DNA of 64,000 nt from Poritiphilus flavus (GTDB lineage: Bacteria > Bacteroidota > Bacteroidia > Flavobacteriales > Flavobacteriaceae), in contig NZ_WXYO01000005.1 in NCBI RefSeq assembly GCF_009901585.1, positions 248,001 to 312,000 on the forward strand, given 5' to 3'. The number at the start of each line of letters is the position of its first letter. The first letter of the stretch is position 1. The notes beneath the pieces were generated by a model. The model made no database searches, was not told where the DNA came from, and saw only the letters and a list, made by a program, of their open reading frames with translations. Shown in pieces: positions 1-8,581 of the stretch. Made by a program: the position numbers and the translations under genes.

Positions 1-110
1 AAAAGACCAAAGCCAGGCTTATCGGGCGGATAGACGAAGAAGCTGCTTTTAACAAGCAGTTGGTAAAAGAATACGCCCAAAGATTGCTGCCTGCACTACA
101 GTCTTTATAG
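1..110 (+). CDS. C-terminal end of an unidentified protein (partial)
   Basis: An open frame enters from the left edge and stops at a TAG at 108-110. The visible 35 residues are charged and helix-like and end in RLLPALQSL. Nothing in so short a piece identifies a family. It converges on the glycosyltransferase gene, whose stop codon at 105 lies inside this gene's last codons, so the two 3' ends overlap by about six bases. Confidence 0.5.
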   Translation, partial: KTKARLIGRIDEEAAFNKQLVKEYAQRLLPALQSL

Positions 111-1607
111 GCGTTTGTAGATGGTAGCCTTACCTATTTGCTCCACAAATTGGTAGTGGACCTTTAGATACTTTTCAAAATAAGCATAAACTTCTTCCTT
201 GTTTTCGGCATTGAACGGGATCCTTTCACCTTTGGTAACAATAATTTCCGGGGCTTTGCTATTCAGAATAAATTGCAACTCTTCAAGGCTGCTCCCACGG
301 GGATTACGCATATAAGGAAACAACTGATCCCGCATGAGGTTAGAAGGATGTGTGGTGGCTTTTGTAGGAGGGTTTTGTCCGAGGTACCAATAGCCGATAT
401 GAAATTCCATGAACCAGATATTCTGTACATCCGGGAATTGAGCTGACAGGTATTTGGGAACTTCGATCCCCTCCCCATTGTACAAAGTATTTTTCTTCAA
501 ATAATTATTTGCGATGGCGTAGTATTCCAGGTAGCTTTCCGTAGGGGTGAGTAGTGCGAGAAAAAGCAGCGTCTTCCCTACTTTCTCGGTGGAAAAGAAA
601 GAGAAGTAAAATACAAAAGAGAGCAGCAGCAGTATCAAAAAGGGATACAGTTGGATAAGGTAATGCCCGTTGACCTTTCCAACCTTGTAAAACGAGAAAA
701 GAATACCGGAACAAGCGGCAAGCAGGAACAAAAGATGCCATTGATCCGGAATAGCTTTCTTTTTAATATTCCATCGAACAAATAATCCGATCAGGACAAC
801 AATAATGGCAATTGGCACCAGGGTATCCGTTCTTTCAGAAAACGGAATCCTGCCATAAGCAATGGACGCGCTGATCACGGATTCCCACCATATCGCACCA
901 TAGCCGTGGAAGTAGTACATGGTAAAAAGTATTGCTGCCGGCAAGATGATCCCGATACCCAAAAGGGACATTACCGACAGGGTCTTTAAAACGCCCTGCC
1001 GTAGATATGCCTGATAGCAATAGACCAGCACCAAAAGCAATATGGCGTAAGACAGATTTAATTTGGTCATAAATGCACCCCCCAGTAAGACTGCTGCCAA
1101 TAGCAACCTGGCAATATTTGTAGAGGAAGATCGTGTCAGCTGGTAATAACCGGCCAGGAAGAAGGCCATAGAAATATGTTCAGACATTACCCCCTGTAAG
1201 CTTCCGAACAAACTACTGAGAACCACAAAAAGAACGGAAGACCAGAAACCTAATTTAGGGCTATGTACCCTTTTTCCAATCTTGTATAGGTAAAGTGCTC
1301 CGAGGACCACCACCGCCACTCCTGCCAGGCGGAGCGCGACAAAACTTTTTCCAAAAAGCCCGATAATACCGGCGAAAAAAAGGAATACCAGCGGAGGTTT
1401 AAGGTCCCAAAGTTCAGTATAAGGGAAGTGCCCATCCAGCCAGGACTGCCCCATCAGGATAAAAGTGCTCTCATCCAGATCGATGTAGTCCCTAAAGAAA
1501 AACGGGAACCGTATGAAAAAAGCAATGCAAAAAAGGATGAGAAATACCCGCTTAGCCGTAAGTTTGTGGTAATCGGGAGTTAATGCTGTTATAATCTTAT
1601 CAATCAT
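105..1607 (-). CDS. GT39/ArnT-like membrane glycosyltransferase
   Basis: A 500-residue polytopic inner-membrane protein with about ten or more hydrophobic helices. The first external loop carries the RDYIDLDES and ELWDLKPPLV motifs typical of the PMT/ArnT (GT39-like) superfamily, which move sugars from polyprenyl-phosphate carriers to acceptors outside the membrane. The acidic residues of that loop are the expected catalytic site. The substrate cannot be read from the sequence. The ATG at 1607 is preferred over an upstream GTG at 1625. With this start it diverges from bioA with both start codons inside the same CATG, so each gene's promoter must lie inside the other's coding sequence. The C-terminal part looks like the usual short periplasmic domain. 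Confidence 0.75.
   Translation of the reverse strand: MIDKIITALTPDYHKLTAKRVFLILFCIAFFIRFPFFFRDYIDLDESTFILMGQSWLDGHFPYTELWDLKPPLVFLFFAGIIGLFGKSFVALRLAGVAVVVLGALYLYKIGKRVHSPKLGFWSSVLFVVLSSLFGSLQGVMSEHISMAFFLAGYYQLTRSSSTNIARLLLAAVLLGGAFMTKLNLSYAILLLVLVYCYQAYLRQGVLKTLSVMSLLGIGIILPAAILFTMYYFHGYGAIWWESVISASIAYGRIPFSERTDTLVPIAIIVVLIGLFVRWNIKKKAIPDQWHLLFLLAACSGILFSFYKVGKVNGHYLIQLYPFLILLLLSFVFYFSFFSTEKVGKTLLFLALLTPTESYLEYYAIANNYLKKNTLYNGEGIEVPKYLSAQFPDVQNIWFMEFHIGYWYLGQNPPTKATTHPSNLMRDQLFPYMRNPRGSSLEELQFILNSKAPEIIVTKGERIPFNAENKEEVYAYFEKYLKVHYQFVEQIGKATIYKRL
1559..1566 (+). promoter_or_regulatory. candidate -7 element of bioA (TAagTTTG)
   Basis: A perfect match to the Bacteroidota sigma-A -7 consensus TAnnTTTG lies 40 bases before the bioA ATG, inside the divergent glycosyltransferase gene. 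No TTTG -33 box stands at the usual spacing, so the call rests on the -7 match alone. Confidence 0.45.
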
Positions 1608-2943
1608 GAAAGGCGAGGTAAGCACATATCAACGAGAGAAAGATAACAAGGAAAATTCATTTAATGCAGGCGGATCAAAAAATCTCTCTGATAGGGATCA
1701 GCGACATCTCTGGCATCCGCTTACCCAGCACAAGACACATCCTAAAACCCTGGGCATTGTAAAAGCCAAAGGAGTAGTTCTCCGGGACGAGCATGGCAAA
1801 GAATATATAGACGGTATATCTTCCTGGTATACTGCGATGTACGGGCATTGTAATGATCATATCCTGGCGCGGGTCCAGGAACAAATGCAGGAGCTGGACC
1901 AAATAGTTTTTAGTGGATTTACCCATGAGCCGGCTGTGAGGCTCTCGGAAGAACTAATGTCCATACTTCCTGAGAATCAACAAAAGCTATTTTTCTCAGA
2001 TAACGGTTCTACTTCCGTAGAGGTTGGCATCAAAATGGCATTGCAATATCACTTTAACCGGGGCGAAAACCGAAAAGTGTTGCTTGCTTTTGAGGATGGA
2101 TTTCACGGAGATACTCTGGGAGCTATGTCTGTTTCAGGCCTCTCGGTTTACAACGGCCCTTTCGAAGATTTCTTTATAAGCGTGGAACGCCTTCCTGTAC
2201 CTAATAAAGAAACTATAGATGAATTGCTCAACGGGCTGGAGGATAGATTAAGCCAGGGGGACGTAGCCGCCTTTATTTACGAACCCCTGGTACAGGGGGC
2301 CGCGGCCATGAAGATGCACGCTCCTGAGGTTCTTGAACCCATATTGGATCTAATGCGCGCACATGGAGTTCCTACCATTGCCGATGAGGTCATGACAGGC
2401 TTTGGCAAAACAGGTAAATACTTCGCTTCAGACCAATTAGATACCAAACCAGATATCATTTGCCTTTCCAAAGCGCTTACGGCCGGGTTGATACCCATGG
2501 GAGCGACGAGCTGCACCCAACAGATCTACGATGCATTTTACAGCGACGAGATCGCCAAGGGCTTCTTTCACGGGCATACCTACACGGCCAACCCACTAGC
2601 CTGTACAGCGGCCCTGGCAGGAATAGAGTTATTAAAGTCGGCCGAAATCCAGGAAAACATCCAAAGGATAATTACCTCACATCAGCAGTTTGATGCCCGG
2701 ATAAGTAAGCACCCCAAAGTAAAAGAGACCCGTCAGTGCGGGGTGATCTACGCCCTGGATCTCAATATAGAAATGCAGCGTTACGGAAATCTAAGGGATA
2801 AACTATTCAGCTACTTTATGGATGAGGGTGTTTTTCTGAGACCCCTGGGGAATACTATTTACATTTTGGCGCCCTATGTGATCACGGAATCTCAGTTGGA
2901 TAAGATATACCTGGCCATAGAAGGATCCCTGGAGCTATTCTAG
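1606..2943 (+). CDS. bioA: Adenosylmethionine-8-amino-7-oxononanoate aminotransferase
   Basis: A class III PLP-dependent aminotransferase of 445 residues that makes 7,8-diaminopelargonate from 7-keto-8-aminopelargonate, using S-adenosylmethionine as amino donor, in biotin synthesis. Diagnostic stretches are HLWHPLTQHKT near the N-terminus, FSDNGSTSVE (cofactor phosphate pocket), FHGDTLGAMSVSG, IADEVMTGFGKTG (the Asp that contacts the pyridine nitrogen) and CLSKALTAG, with Lys289 as the Schiff-base lysine. About 28 residues precede the conserved start, but no later ATG, GTG or TTG is in frame before it, so the ATG at 1606 is kept. A ketosynthase gene and bioB follow on the same strand after the minus-strand Coa1-like gene. 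Confidence 0.95.
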   Translation: MKGEVSTYQREKDNKENSFNAGGSKNLSDRDQRHLWHPLTQHKTHPKTLGIVKAKGVVLRDEHGKEYIDGISSWYTAMYGHCNDHILARVQEQMQELDQIVFSGFTHEPAVRLSEELMSILPENQQKLFFSDNGSTSVEVGIKMALQYHFNRGENRKVLLAFEDGFHGDTLGAMSVSGLSVYNGPFEDFFISVERLPVPNKETIDELLNGLEDRLSQGDVAAFIYEPLVQGAAAMKMHAPEVLEPILDLMRAHGVPTIADEVMTGFGKTGKYFASDQLDTKPDIICLSKALTAGLIPMGATSCTQQIYDAFYSDEIAKGFFHGHTYTANPLACTAALAGIELLKSAEIQENIQRIITSHQQFDARISKHPKVKETRQCGVIYALDLNIEMQRYGNLRDKLFSYFMDEGVFLRPLGNTIYILAPYVITESQLDKIYLAIEGSLELF

Positions 2944-2956
2944 ATTGCAAGAACAC

Positions 2957-3385
2957 CTATTCCCAGTCAGATTCAAGCAAGTCGAACTCTTCGGAATCCC
3001 GAACCACTACCCTGATCTCGTGGTAGGTCCATTCCTCGCCCTCTCCCGTAGCCCGGATGTAAAGAGTGCCTGAATTCTTTGGCCCTGAAATAGGGATAGA
3101 CATGTCCGCGCTCTTTACACCGTTCTTCCACTCGTAATTGCCGCTCATTATCCCATCCTTTTCAATAGGACTTCCCATTAGCTCAATCATCTGATCATCA
3201 TTATTGATCTTTTCCAGGGCGTATTCATAGGGTGCGGATTCCTCGAACATTTTGGTAACCCCGAAGAAAATCGAGCTCACAAAGATCACAAACAGTACGA
3301 TCAGGGTCATACAACCACCAAGCGGCAACACCCATTTCCAGTTTCTTTTCCACCAGCTGGGTTGAGGTACTAATTCGTTGTCCAT
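2957..3385 (-). CDS. Coa1/Tim21-like membrane protein
   Basis: A 142-residue protein with a short cytoplasmic N-terminus containing PSWWKRNWKW, one membrane helix at about residues 18-42, and a periplasmic domain of about 95 residues. The domain (ALEKINNDDQMIELMGSPI, then a beta-rich end with GTLYIRATGEGEEWTY) resembles the Coa1 family, which includes cytochrome oxidase assembly factor 1. In bacteria the family is widespread and its role is not settled. It sits on the opposite strand between bioA and the ketosynthase gene and is not obviously related to biotin. Confidence 0.7.
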   Translation of the reverse strand: MDNELVPQPSWWKRNWKWVLPLGGCMTLIVLFVIFVSSIFFGVTKMFEESAPYEYALEKINNDDQMIELMGSPIEKDGIMSGNYEWKNGVKSADMSIPISGPKNSGTLYIRATGEGEEWTYHEIRVVVRDSEEFDLLESDWE

Positions 3386-3425
3386 AGTTTTTGAATGAAT
3401 CTGATTTTATGAAGATAAGAACTTT

Positions 3426-3433
3426 TATTTTTG
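3426..3433 (+). promoter_or_regulatory. candidate -7 element (TAttTTTG) of the ketosynthase gene
   Basis: A perfect TAnnTTTG match lies 19 bases before the TTG start at 3452. No clear -33 box is present at 19-21 bases. Confidence 0.45.
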
Positions 3434-3451
3434 CCGGAAATAGATTGACAT

Positions 3452-4618
3452 TTGAAAAACCAGGTAACTATAACAGCCATTGCTTCGGTCTCGCCTTTGG
3501 GCGTTTCGCCGGAGGAGATATGGCAGAATTATCTCAGCACTGAACATCTTTTCACCGAGAAAGAATTTGATCAGGGAATGGCCTGGGCGGCCTTTTTGTC
3601 GGATAGGGAAGTGCAGAACCTAAGGCAGTTCAGGACGCAAAACCCAAAATACAAGAATCTGGACCCCAGTGTGCTCTACGCCTTGTACGCTTCACGGAAG
3701 GCGGTTGAGCGTGCTGGCTGGCAGGCCGGTGAAACATTTGGAGTAAACATTGGTTCTTCCCGTGGCGCTACCTCCTCCCTGGAGAAGTACCACCGGGAGT
3801 TTATTGAAAACAACTATGTCGCTACCTTGACCTCACCCACGACAACCTTAGGGAACATCTCATCCTGGGTGGCCCATGACCTGCAAAGCCAGGGCCCGGA
3901 AATTTCCCATTCCATTACCTGCTCTACAGCCTTGCACGCCCTTTTGAACGGGGTGGCATGGTTAAATAGTGGTTTTACCGACAAGTTTTTGGTTGGCGGA
4001 AGCGAAGCTCCGTTAACTTCATTTACCATCGGGCAGATGCAGGCATTAAAGATCTATGCCAGCGACAGCGATGGCTTCCCTTGCCGTGCTATGGACATGG
4101 AAAAGAGTTCAAACTCCATGGTATTGGGAGAAGGGGCTTCTGTAGCCTGCCTGGAAGCCGGTGTTTCTGCGAATGCCCTTGCAGTAATTGAGGGTATAGG
4201 TTATGCTACAGAGCCTCTGGAGCATTCGGTTTCCCTTTCATCGGATGCCGTATGTTTTCAAAAGTCAATGAAGATGGCCCTGGGTGAATTATCACCGGAT
4301 GAGGTAGATGCCATCGTCCTGCATGCTCCGGGAACTGTAAAAGGAGACCTGGCAGAAAAAACGGCGATTGAAAAGGTCTTTTCTCGGAAGATCCCGCTCC
4401 TGACCACTAACAAGTGGAAAATTGGGCACACCTTCGGTGCTTCAGGAATGTTAAGTATAGAAATGGCCTTATTGATGTTATCCAGGCAAATATTTTTTCC
4501 GCTGCCCTATAAGGGGGAAAAGGCGCGGAAAGAAAATCTGAAAAGGGTTTTGGTGAATGCCGTTGGTTTTGGAGGTAATGCAGTCAGTATTTTATTGGCT
4601 CATCCAATGAGGGACTAG
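3452..4618 (+). CDS. Beta-ketoacyl synthase (KAS) in the biotin group
   Basis: A thiolase-fold ketosynthase of 388 residues, slightly shorter than FabF/FabB (about 410). The full active site is visible: nucleophile Cys157 in ITCSTALHA, His291 in HAPGTVKGD (matching the usual HGTGT), Lys321 in TTNKWKIG and His326 in GHTFGASG. It should therefore condense acyl and malonyl thioesters. The start is a TTG downstream of a good -7 element. It lies between bioA and bioB, and no bioF, bioC, bioH or bioD is in the window, so a role in building the pimeloyl precursor of biotin is plausible but inferred only from position. The alternative is a general fatty-acid or polyketide ketosynthase. Confidence 0.85.
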   Translation: MKNQVTITAIASVSPLGVSPEEIWQNYLSTEHLFTEKEFDQGMAWAAFLSDREVQNLRQFRTQNPKYKNLDPSVLYALYASRKAVERAGWQAGETFGVNIGSSRGATSSLEKYHREFIENNYVATLTSPTTTLGNISSWVAHDLQSQGPEISHSITCSTALHALLNGVAWLNSGFTDKFLVGGSEAPLTSFTIGQMQALKIYASDSDGFPCRAMDMEKSSNSMVLGEGASVACLEAGVSANALAVIEGIGYATEPLEHSVSLSSDAVCFQKSMKMALGELSPDEVDAIVLHAPGTVKGDLAEKTAIEKVFSRKIPLLTTNKWKIGHTFGASGMLSIEMALLMLSRQIFFPLPYKGEKARKENLKRVLVNAVGFGGNAVSILLAHPMRD

Positions 4619-4652
4619 TTAAATGTCCTTTGTACAACTATCCTGAACGGAA

Positions 4653-4685
4653 TTTGGAAATTCCATAGGATAACCACTATTTTTG
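4653..4685 (+). promoter_or_regulatory. promoter of bioB (TTTG-N21-TAttTTTG)
   Basis: A -33 TTTG at 4653-4656 and a perfect -7 TAttTTTG at 4678-4685 are 21 bases apart, within the range of Bacteroidota promoters. Transcription would begin near 4692. That rules out the in-frame TTG at 4683 as the start codon and supports the ATG at 4707. Confidence 0.65.
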
Positions 4686-4706
4686 ATTTCTAAACTAGTG
4701 CGACTT

Positions 4707-5807
4707 ATGAGTGAGGTAAAACACAACTGGACCAAAGAACAAATTCTCGAGATCTACAATAAGCCACTTATGGAATTATTGTACGAGGCTGCCGGAGTAC
4801 ATCGCAAATATCACGATCCGAATACGGTCCAGGTTTCTACCCTGCTTTCCATCAAAACAGGAGGGTGCCCTGAAGATTGTGGCTATTGTCCTCAGGCCGC
4901 CCGATACCACACAGATATTGAAGGCAACGACCTGATGTCCGTTAGCCATGTCAAGGCCCAGGCACTAAGGGCTAAGGCATCGGGCAGTTCAAGGGTTTGT
5001 ATGGGAGCGGCCTGGCGAAATGTAAAGGACGGCCCGGAGTTTGATCAGGTACTGGAAATGGTACGGACCATAAACAAACTGGATATGGAAGTTTGCTGTA
5101 CCCTTGGGATGTTAACCGAAAATCAGGCTAAACGCCTGGCTGAAGCCGGACTTTACGCTTATAATCACAACCTGGATACTTCTGAGGATTATTACAAGGA
5201 TGTGATCTCCACCAGGGCATTCGAAGATCGACTGGAAACTATCGGAAATGTCAGGAAAAGTAATGTTACCGTCTGCAGTGGCGGAATAATTGGAATGGGA
5301 GAGAAACTAGAGGATAGAGCGGGCATGTTGGTCGCACTTTCTACCTTGGACCCACAACCGGAATCCGTACCCATCAACGCACTGGTAGCCGTAGAAGGCA
5401 CTCCTATGGAAGATCTTCCACCCATTCCTATCTGGGATATGATCCGTATGGTGGCCACAACCAGGATCATAATGCCAAAAACCCAGGTGAGGCTCTCTGC
5501 AGGGCGCACCGAAATGAGTCCGGAAGGACAGGCCCTCTGCTTTTTTGCCGGGGCTAATTCCATATTCGCGGGAGATAAACTGCTAACTACTCCGAATCCG
5601 GATGTAAATGAAGACATGGAGCTTTTTAAACTACTGGGATTAAAACCGCAAAAGGCTTTTGCCAAAGGTTCCAAACCCGAAACCGTAGAGGCCGTGGAAT
5701 CTCAGTTAACGGACCTGGGTGAAAAACCAAAATGGTCTCGTCCGGGGCATACGATTTCCCGGAATGAGGAGGCTAAAATCCGCGCTAAAGAGAAGAATCA
5801 GTCTTAA
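4707..5807 (+). CDS. bioB: Biotin synthase
   Basis: A radical SAM enzyme of 366 residues that inserts sulfur into dethiobiotin to make biotin, the last step of the pathway. The radical SAM cluster motif is GGCPEDCGYCPQ with Cys54, Cys58 and Cys61. Other BioB signatures are AAWRNVKDGP, CCTLGMLTE, YNHNLDTSEDYY and VRLSAGRTEMSPEGQA. The last also holds an Arg of the [2Fe-2S] sacrificial cluster region. The ATG at 4707 gives the usual MSEVKHNWT beginning and follows a clear promoter. The protein has a slightly long basic C-terminal tail, as in other Bacteroidota BioB proteins. Confidence 0.96.
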   Translation: MSEVKHNWTKEQILEIYNKPLMELLYEAAGVHRKYHDPNTVQVSTLLSIKTGGCPEDCGYCPQAARYHTDIEGNDLMSVSHVKAQALRAKASGSSRVCMGAAWRNVKDGPEFDQVLEMVRTINKLDMEVCCTLGMLTENQAKRLAEAGLYAYNHNLDTSEDYYKDVISTRAFEDRLETIGNVRKSNVTVCSGGIIGMGEKLEDRAGMLVALSTLDPQPESVPINALVAVEGTPMEDLPPIPIWDMIRMVATTRIIMPKTQVRLSAGRTEMSPEGQALCFFAGANSIFAGDKLLTTPNPDVNEDMELFKLLGLKPQKAFAKGSKPETVEAVESQLTDLGEKPKWSRPGHTISRNEEAKIRAKEKNQS

Positions 5808-5847
5808 GCAAAGGTTAAATTTGCGAAATTTAATTGTAAGCTTTTTT

Positions 5848-5855
5848 TACCTTTG
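5848..5855 (+). promoter_or_regulatory. candidate -7 element (TAccTTTG) of the cupin gene
   Basis: A perfect -7 match 25 bases before the TTG start at 5881. A TTTG at 5820-5823 is 24 bases upstream, slightly wider than normal for a -33 box. Confidence 0.5.
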
Positions 5856-5880
5856 ATTCTTAAATTTAACCCATTCTCAG

Positions 5881-6744
5881 TTGGATTTACAAGAAATTCC
5901 AAGGGTGCCGACCATTACCAAAGAGGCATTTTTAAAGCAGTATTTTGGGCCACAGAAACCTGTGGTCGTAGAGCGCTTTATTGAGGATTGGCCTGCATAT
6001 TCCAAGTGGGATCTGGAATATATGAAGGAGGTGGCCGGAGAAAAGGTGGTACCTCTTTACGACGATCGTCCGGTAGATCATAAAGACGGCTTCAATGAAC
6101 CTCACGCCAGGATGAAAATGGCGGAATACGTTGAGCTGTTGAAGCGGGAACCCACCAAATTCAGGATTTTTCTCTGGAATGTACTCAAAGAGGTTCCCGA
6201 ATTACAAAAAGACTTCTCTTACCCGGATTTTGGGCTACGGCTTATGAAGAATCTACCCATGCTGTTCTTCGGTGGAATGGATTCCTATACTTTTATGCAC
6301 TACGATATAGACCTGGCCAATATATTTCACTTTCACTTTGAGGGAGAAAAGGAATGCGTACTTTTTGATCAGTCTCAAACCCCTTATTTGTATAAGATCC
6401 CTCATTCGTTGATCACCCATGAAAGTATTGACTTTAAGGATCCGGATTTTGAGAAATGGCCGGGATTAAGATATGCGAAGGGCTACAAGACGCATCTGAA
6501 GCACGGAGAGGTATTGTATATGCCCGAGGGCTACTGGCATTATATGCGTTATCTGACCCCTGGATTTTCCATGAGTCTGAGGTCTGTGGCCAGGAATCCC
6601 AAAAACCTGGGGAAGGCCCTTTACAATTTGCTGGTCATGCGGCATTTTGACAATCTAATGCGACGCATGAGGGGCCAGAAATGGATTGAATGGAAGAACC
6701 GCCAGGCTATTTTAAGGACAGACAGGCATTTGAATGGTGCCTGA
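5881..6744 (+). CDS. Cupin-like (JmjC-type) Fe(II)/2-oxoglutarate oxygenase family protein
   Basis: A 287-residue cupin_8/JmjC-like protein. The iron facial triad is visible as His140 and Asp142 in FMHYDIDLAN and His220 in PEGYWHYMRY. Proteins of this fold are mostly hydroxylases acting on protein side chains or small molecules, and the substrate here is unknown. The start is a TTG, chosen because a strong -7 element lies 25 bases upstream and the protein begins with the usual LQEIPRVPTIT. The C-terminal 45 residues are basic (RRMRGQKWIEWKNRQ). It converges on recX, with 17 bases between stop codons. Confidence 0.8.
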   Translation: MDLQEIPRVPTITKEAFLKQYFGPQKPVVVERFIEDWPAYSKWDLEYMKEVAGEKVVPLYDDRPVDHKDGFNEPHARMKMAEYVELLKREPTKFRIFLWNVLKEVPELQKDFSYPDFGLRLMKNLPMLFFGGMDSYTFMHYDIDLANIFHFHFEGEKECVLFDQSQTPYLYKIPHSLITHESIDFKDPDFEKWPGLRYAKGYKTHLKHGEVLYMPEGYWHYMRYLTPGFSMSLRSVARNPKNLGKALYNLLVMRHFDNLMRRMRGQKWIEWKNRQAILRTDRHLNGA

Positions 6745-6761
6745 AACTGACCAGAGTTGTA

Positions 6762-7235
6762 TTACCCGATCAGCTCCTGGATCTTCTCGTAAACCAAGTG
6801 CTTCTCCCAACCCCGGTACAACAGGTAATCTGCCAGTTTTCGCTTCCTTTTCAGGGTATTTTTTTCGGAGATCCGATCCAGCTTATTTTGGGCAAGTTCT
6901 GTCAGTTTTGCCTGATATGCTTCCTCGTTTAACTCGGTCAAAGCCTTTTGGATATTGTATTTGGATATTTCTCGTAAGCGCAACTCACCTACAATCCGTT
7001 TACGACCCCAGGACTTTTGGTTGAATTTGCCCCGGGTGAAAGCCCTGGCGAATCGCTCTTCGTTCAGGAAATTGGCCTGGATCAAATGGGCGATTATCTG
7101 ATCGATAGCTTCAGGGATCATCCGCATATCAGTAAGTTTACTGCGGACTTCCTTATGACAGCGTTCCTGATAGGCGCAGTAACGCTCCATTTTTTTGGTG
7201 GCTTCTGTGACTGTATAGGACTTGGAAAAGGACAC
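6762..7235 (-). CDS. recX: Regulatory protein RecX
   Basis: A 157-residue protein made of three-helix repeats. It has the RecX signatures YCAYQERCHKEVRSKL, FLNEERFARAFTRGKF and WGRKRIVGEL. RecX proteins bind RecA filaments and limit recombination and SOS activity. The length matches the family (about 150-160). recA is not in the window, so this is an unlinked copy, as is usual in this phylum. Confidence 0.9.
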   Translation of the reverse strand: MSFSKSYTVTEATKKMERYCAYQERCHKEVRSKLTDMRMIPEAIDQIIAHLIQANFLNEERFARAFTRGKFNQKSWGRKRIVGELRLREISKYNIQKALTELNEEAYQAKLTELAQNKLDRISEKNTLKRKRKLADYLLYRGWEKHLVYEKIQELIG

Positions 7236-7262
7236 TTTGATGCAAACTACAGAATAATCACA

Positions 7263-8456
7263 TCAAAAGAAATTATAACTGAGGACAAAGGCAAGTGAAG
7301 TATAACCGGATTCAAGAAATGCAAAATTACCCAGAAGTTGCCTCTCAGGGGCATAAACTACTTCCAGACCGTAGCTGTCCTTAAATCTAAAGCCCATTCC
7401 CAGATTAAATCCTATTCTGGACTCAATATCGTAATCATTGCCGATTTCATAATCGAATTTGGAATTAATCGGAGTATCAAAAATGGCTCCGGCATTAATA
7501 AAGATCTTGGAATGATCGGATAAAAAGAAGTAGTGTCTAAGGCCTAAGCTGGTTTCTATGGAGGCATAGTCAACGGAAACAATCTGGTTAATTAAAGCCT
7601 TTTCCCCTTCATAAGACTGATACATTGGGTTAATGTAGATTGACCACTTATTTCGGTTAAATGGCATCACAAGTTCAACTTGCGCACCAAATCTCAGTCC
7701 GATCATATTTCCAAAATCCGCATCCCGATTTTCGGTCTGGGTATTATTAATATCCAGTGAGGCGGAATTTGTGCCTACCCGGATACCCAGGTGAATTTTA
7801 TCTCCGGTTTTGGCTACAGCTTTTTCCGCAATTGTATAGGTATCGTCCATACAGCTGTTATAGTTGTGAAAGTAGCGTATAAGGTGTTTTTCGTTATAGG
7901 CTGTTTTTCTGGCATCAGCCAGGCTTAGACCTTCGCAGCGGAGTTGTTCCCAGATCTGATTCTTATATGCCAGATTTTCGCCAATCTGCCCGGATGCGCT
8001 TAAATACTTTTTATAAATAAGTTGTTCGGCATTGGAGTCGGATTTGCTGATAAAAAAGCGCTTTAAAGAACTATCTTCGTATGAATATAAGTTGGCATCT
8101 CCCTCCACCAAAACCTTAAGAAACAAGGTCTCGTTCTTGAATTGTGGTTCTTTGGTCTTGCTTAGATACTTAAGCTGCAAGCTGGATCGATCAATAGCTA
8201 CTTTAAATTTTCTGTAAGTGATTCCGCCTTCAATCCCGAACTCGGCTATGCCATATGTAGTAGCCTTTTGAGGCGCTTCGGATTCACCTAGCTTATATTC
8301 AAATTCAGTTGGGTTGCTTTTCCATCCGACATTCTTTATCAGGCAATTTGTTCGTTCACCCAGGTTATTAAGGAAATAACCCTTTTCGAACCTGATTTGG
8401 GCGTTGGAGTTAAGACTAAGTAAAACGAAAAATGCTAAAGGAATAAACTTATTCAT
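7263..8456 (-). CDS. Outer-membrane beta-barrel protein, function unknown
   Basis: A 397-residue exported protein. The ATG at 8456 gives a clean signal peptide (MNKFIPLAFFVLLSLNSNAQ), so the longer frame beginning at 8480 is not used. The first half contains a soluble domain (KGYFLNNLGERTNCLIKN, repeated short strands). The second half has alternating strands ending in SLAFVLSYNFF, a typical C-terminal barrel strand of the porin-family/OMP_b-brl type. I recognise no named family. It is separated from rng by a terminator. Confidence 0.7.
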   Translation of the reverse strand: MNKFIPLAFFVLLSLNSNAQIRFEKGYFLNNLGERTNCLIKNVGWKSNPTEFEYKLGESEAPQKATTYGIAEFGIEGGITYRKFKVAIDRSSLQLKYLSKTKEPQFKNETLFLKVLVEGDANLYSYEDSSLKRFFISKSDSNAEQLIYKKYLSASGQIGENLAYKNQIWEQLRCEGLSLADARKTAYNEKHLIRYFHNYNSCMDDTYTIAEKAVAKTGDKIHLGIRVGTNSASLDINNTQTENRDADFGNMIGLRFGAQVELVMPFNRNKWSIYINPMYQSYEGEKALINQIVSVDYASIETSLGLRHYFFLSDHSKIFINAGAIFDTPINSKFDYEIGNDYDIESRIGFNLGMGFRFKDSYGLEVVYAPERQLLGNFAFLESGYTSLAFVLSYNFF

Positions 8457-8542
8457 ATTTGGGACTTTTTGTTTCCACAAAACAGCACCAAATATAGTTA
8501 ATTCTCGTACAAATTTTTACAGAAGAATCTCATCAAAAACAA

Positions 8543-8577
8543 CAAAAAAAGCGACTCCGTCGCCGAAGTCGCTTTTG
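8543..8577 (-). terminator. rho-independent terminator after rng
   Basis: Ten-base arms at 8547-8556 and 8567-8576 form a hairpin with a ten-base loop. Read on the minus strand it is followed by a run of T. It begins five bases after the rng stop codon. Confidence 0.8.
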
Positions 8578-8581
8578 CATA

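Noticed and set aside
4683-4706. Upstream TTG start for bioB
   Set aside because: It falls inside the promoter -7 element, so it would not be transcribed.
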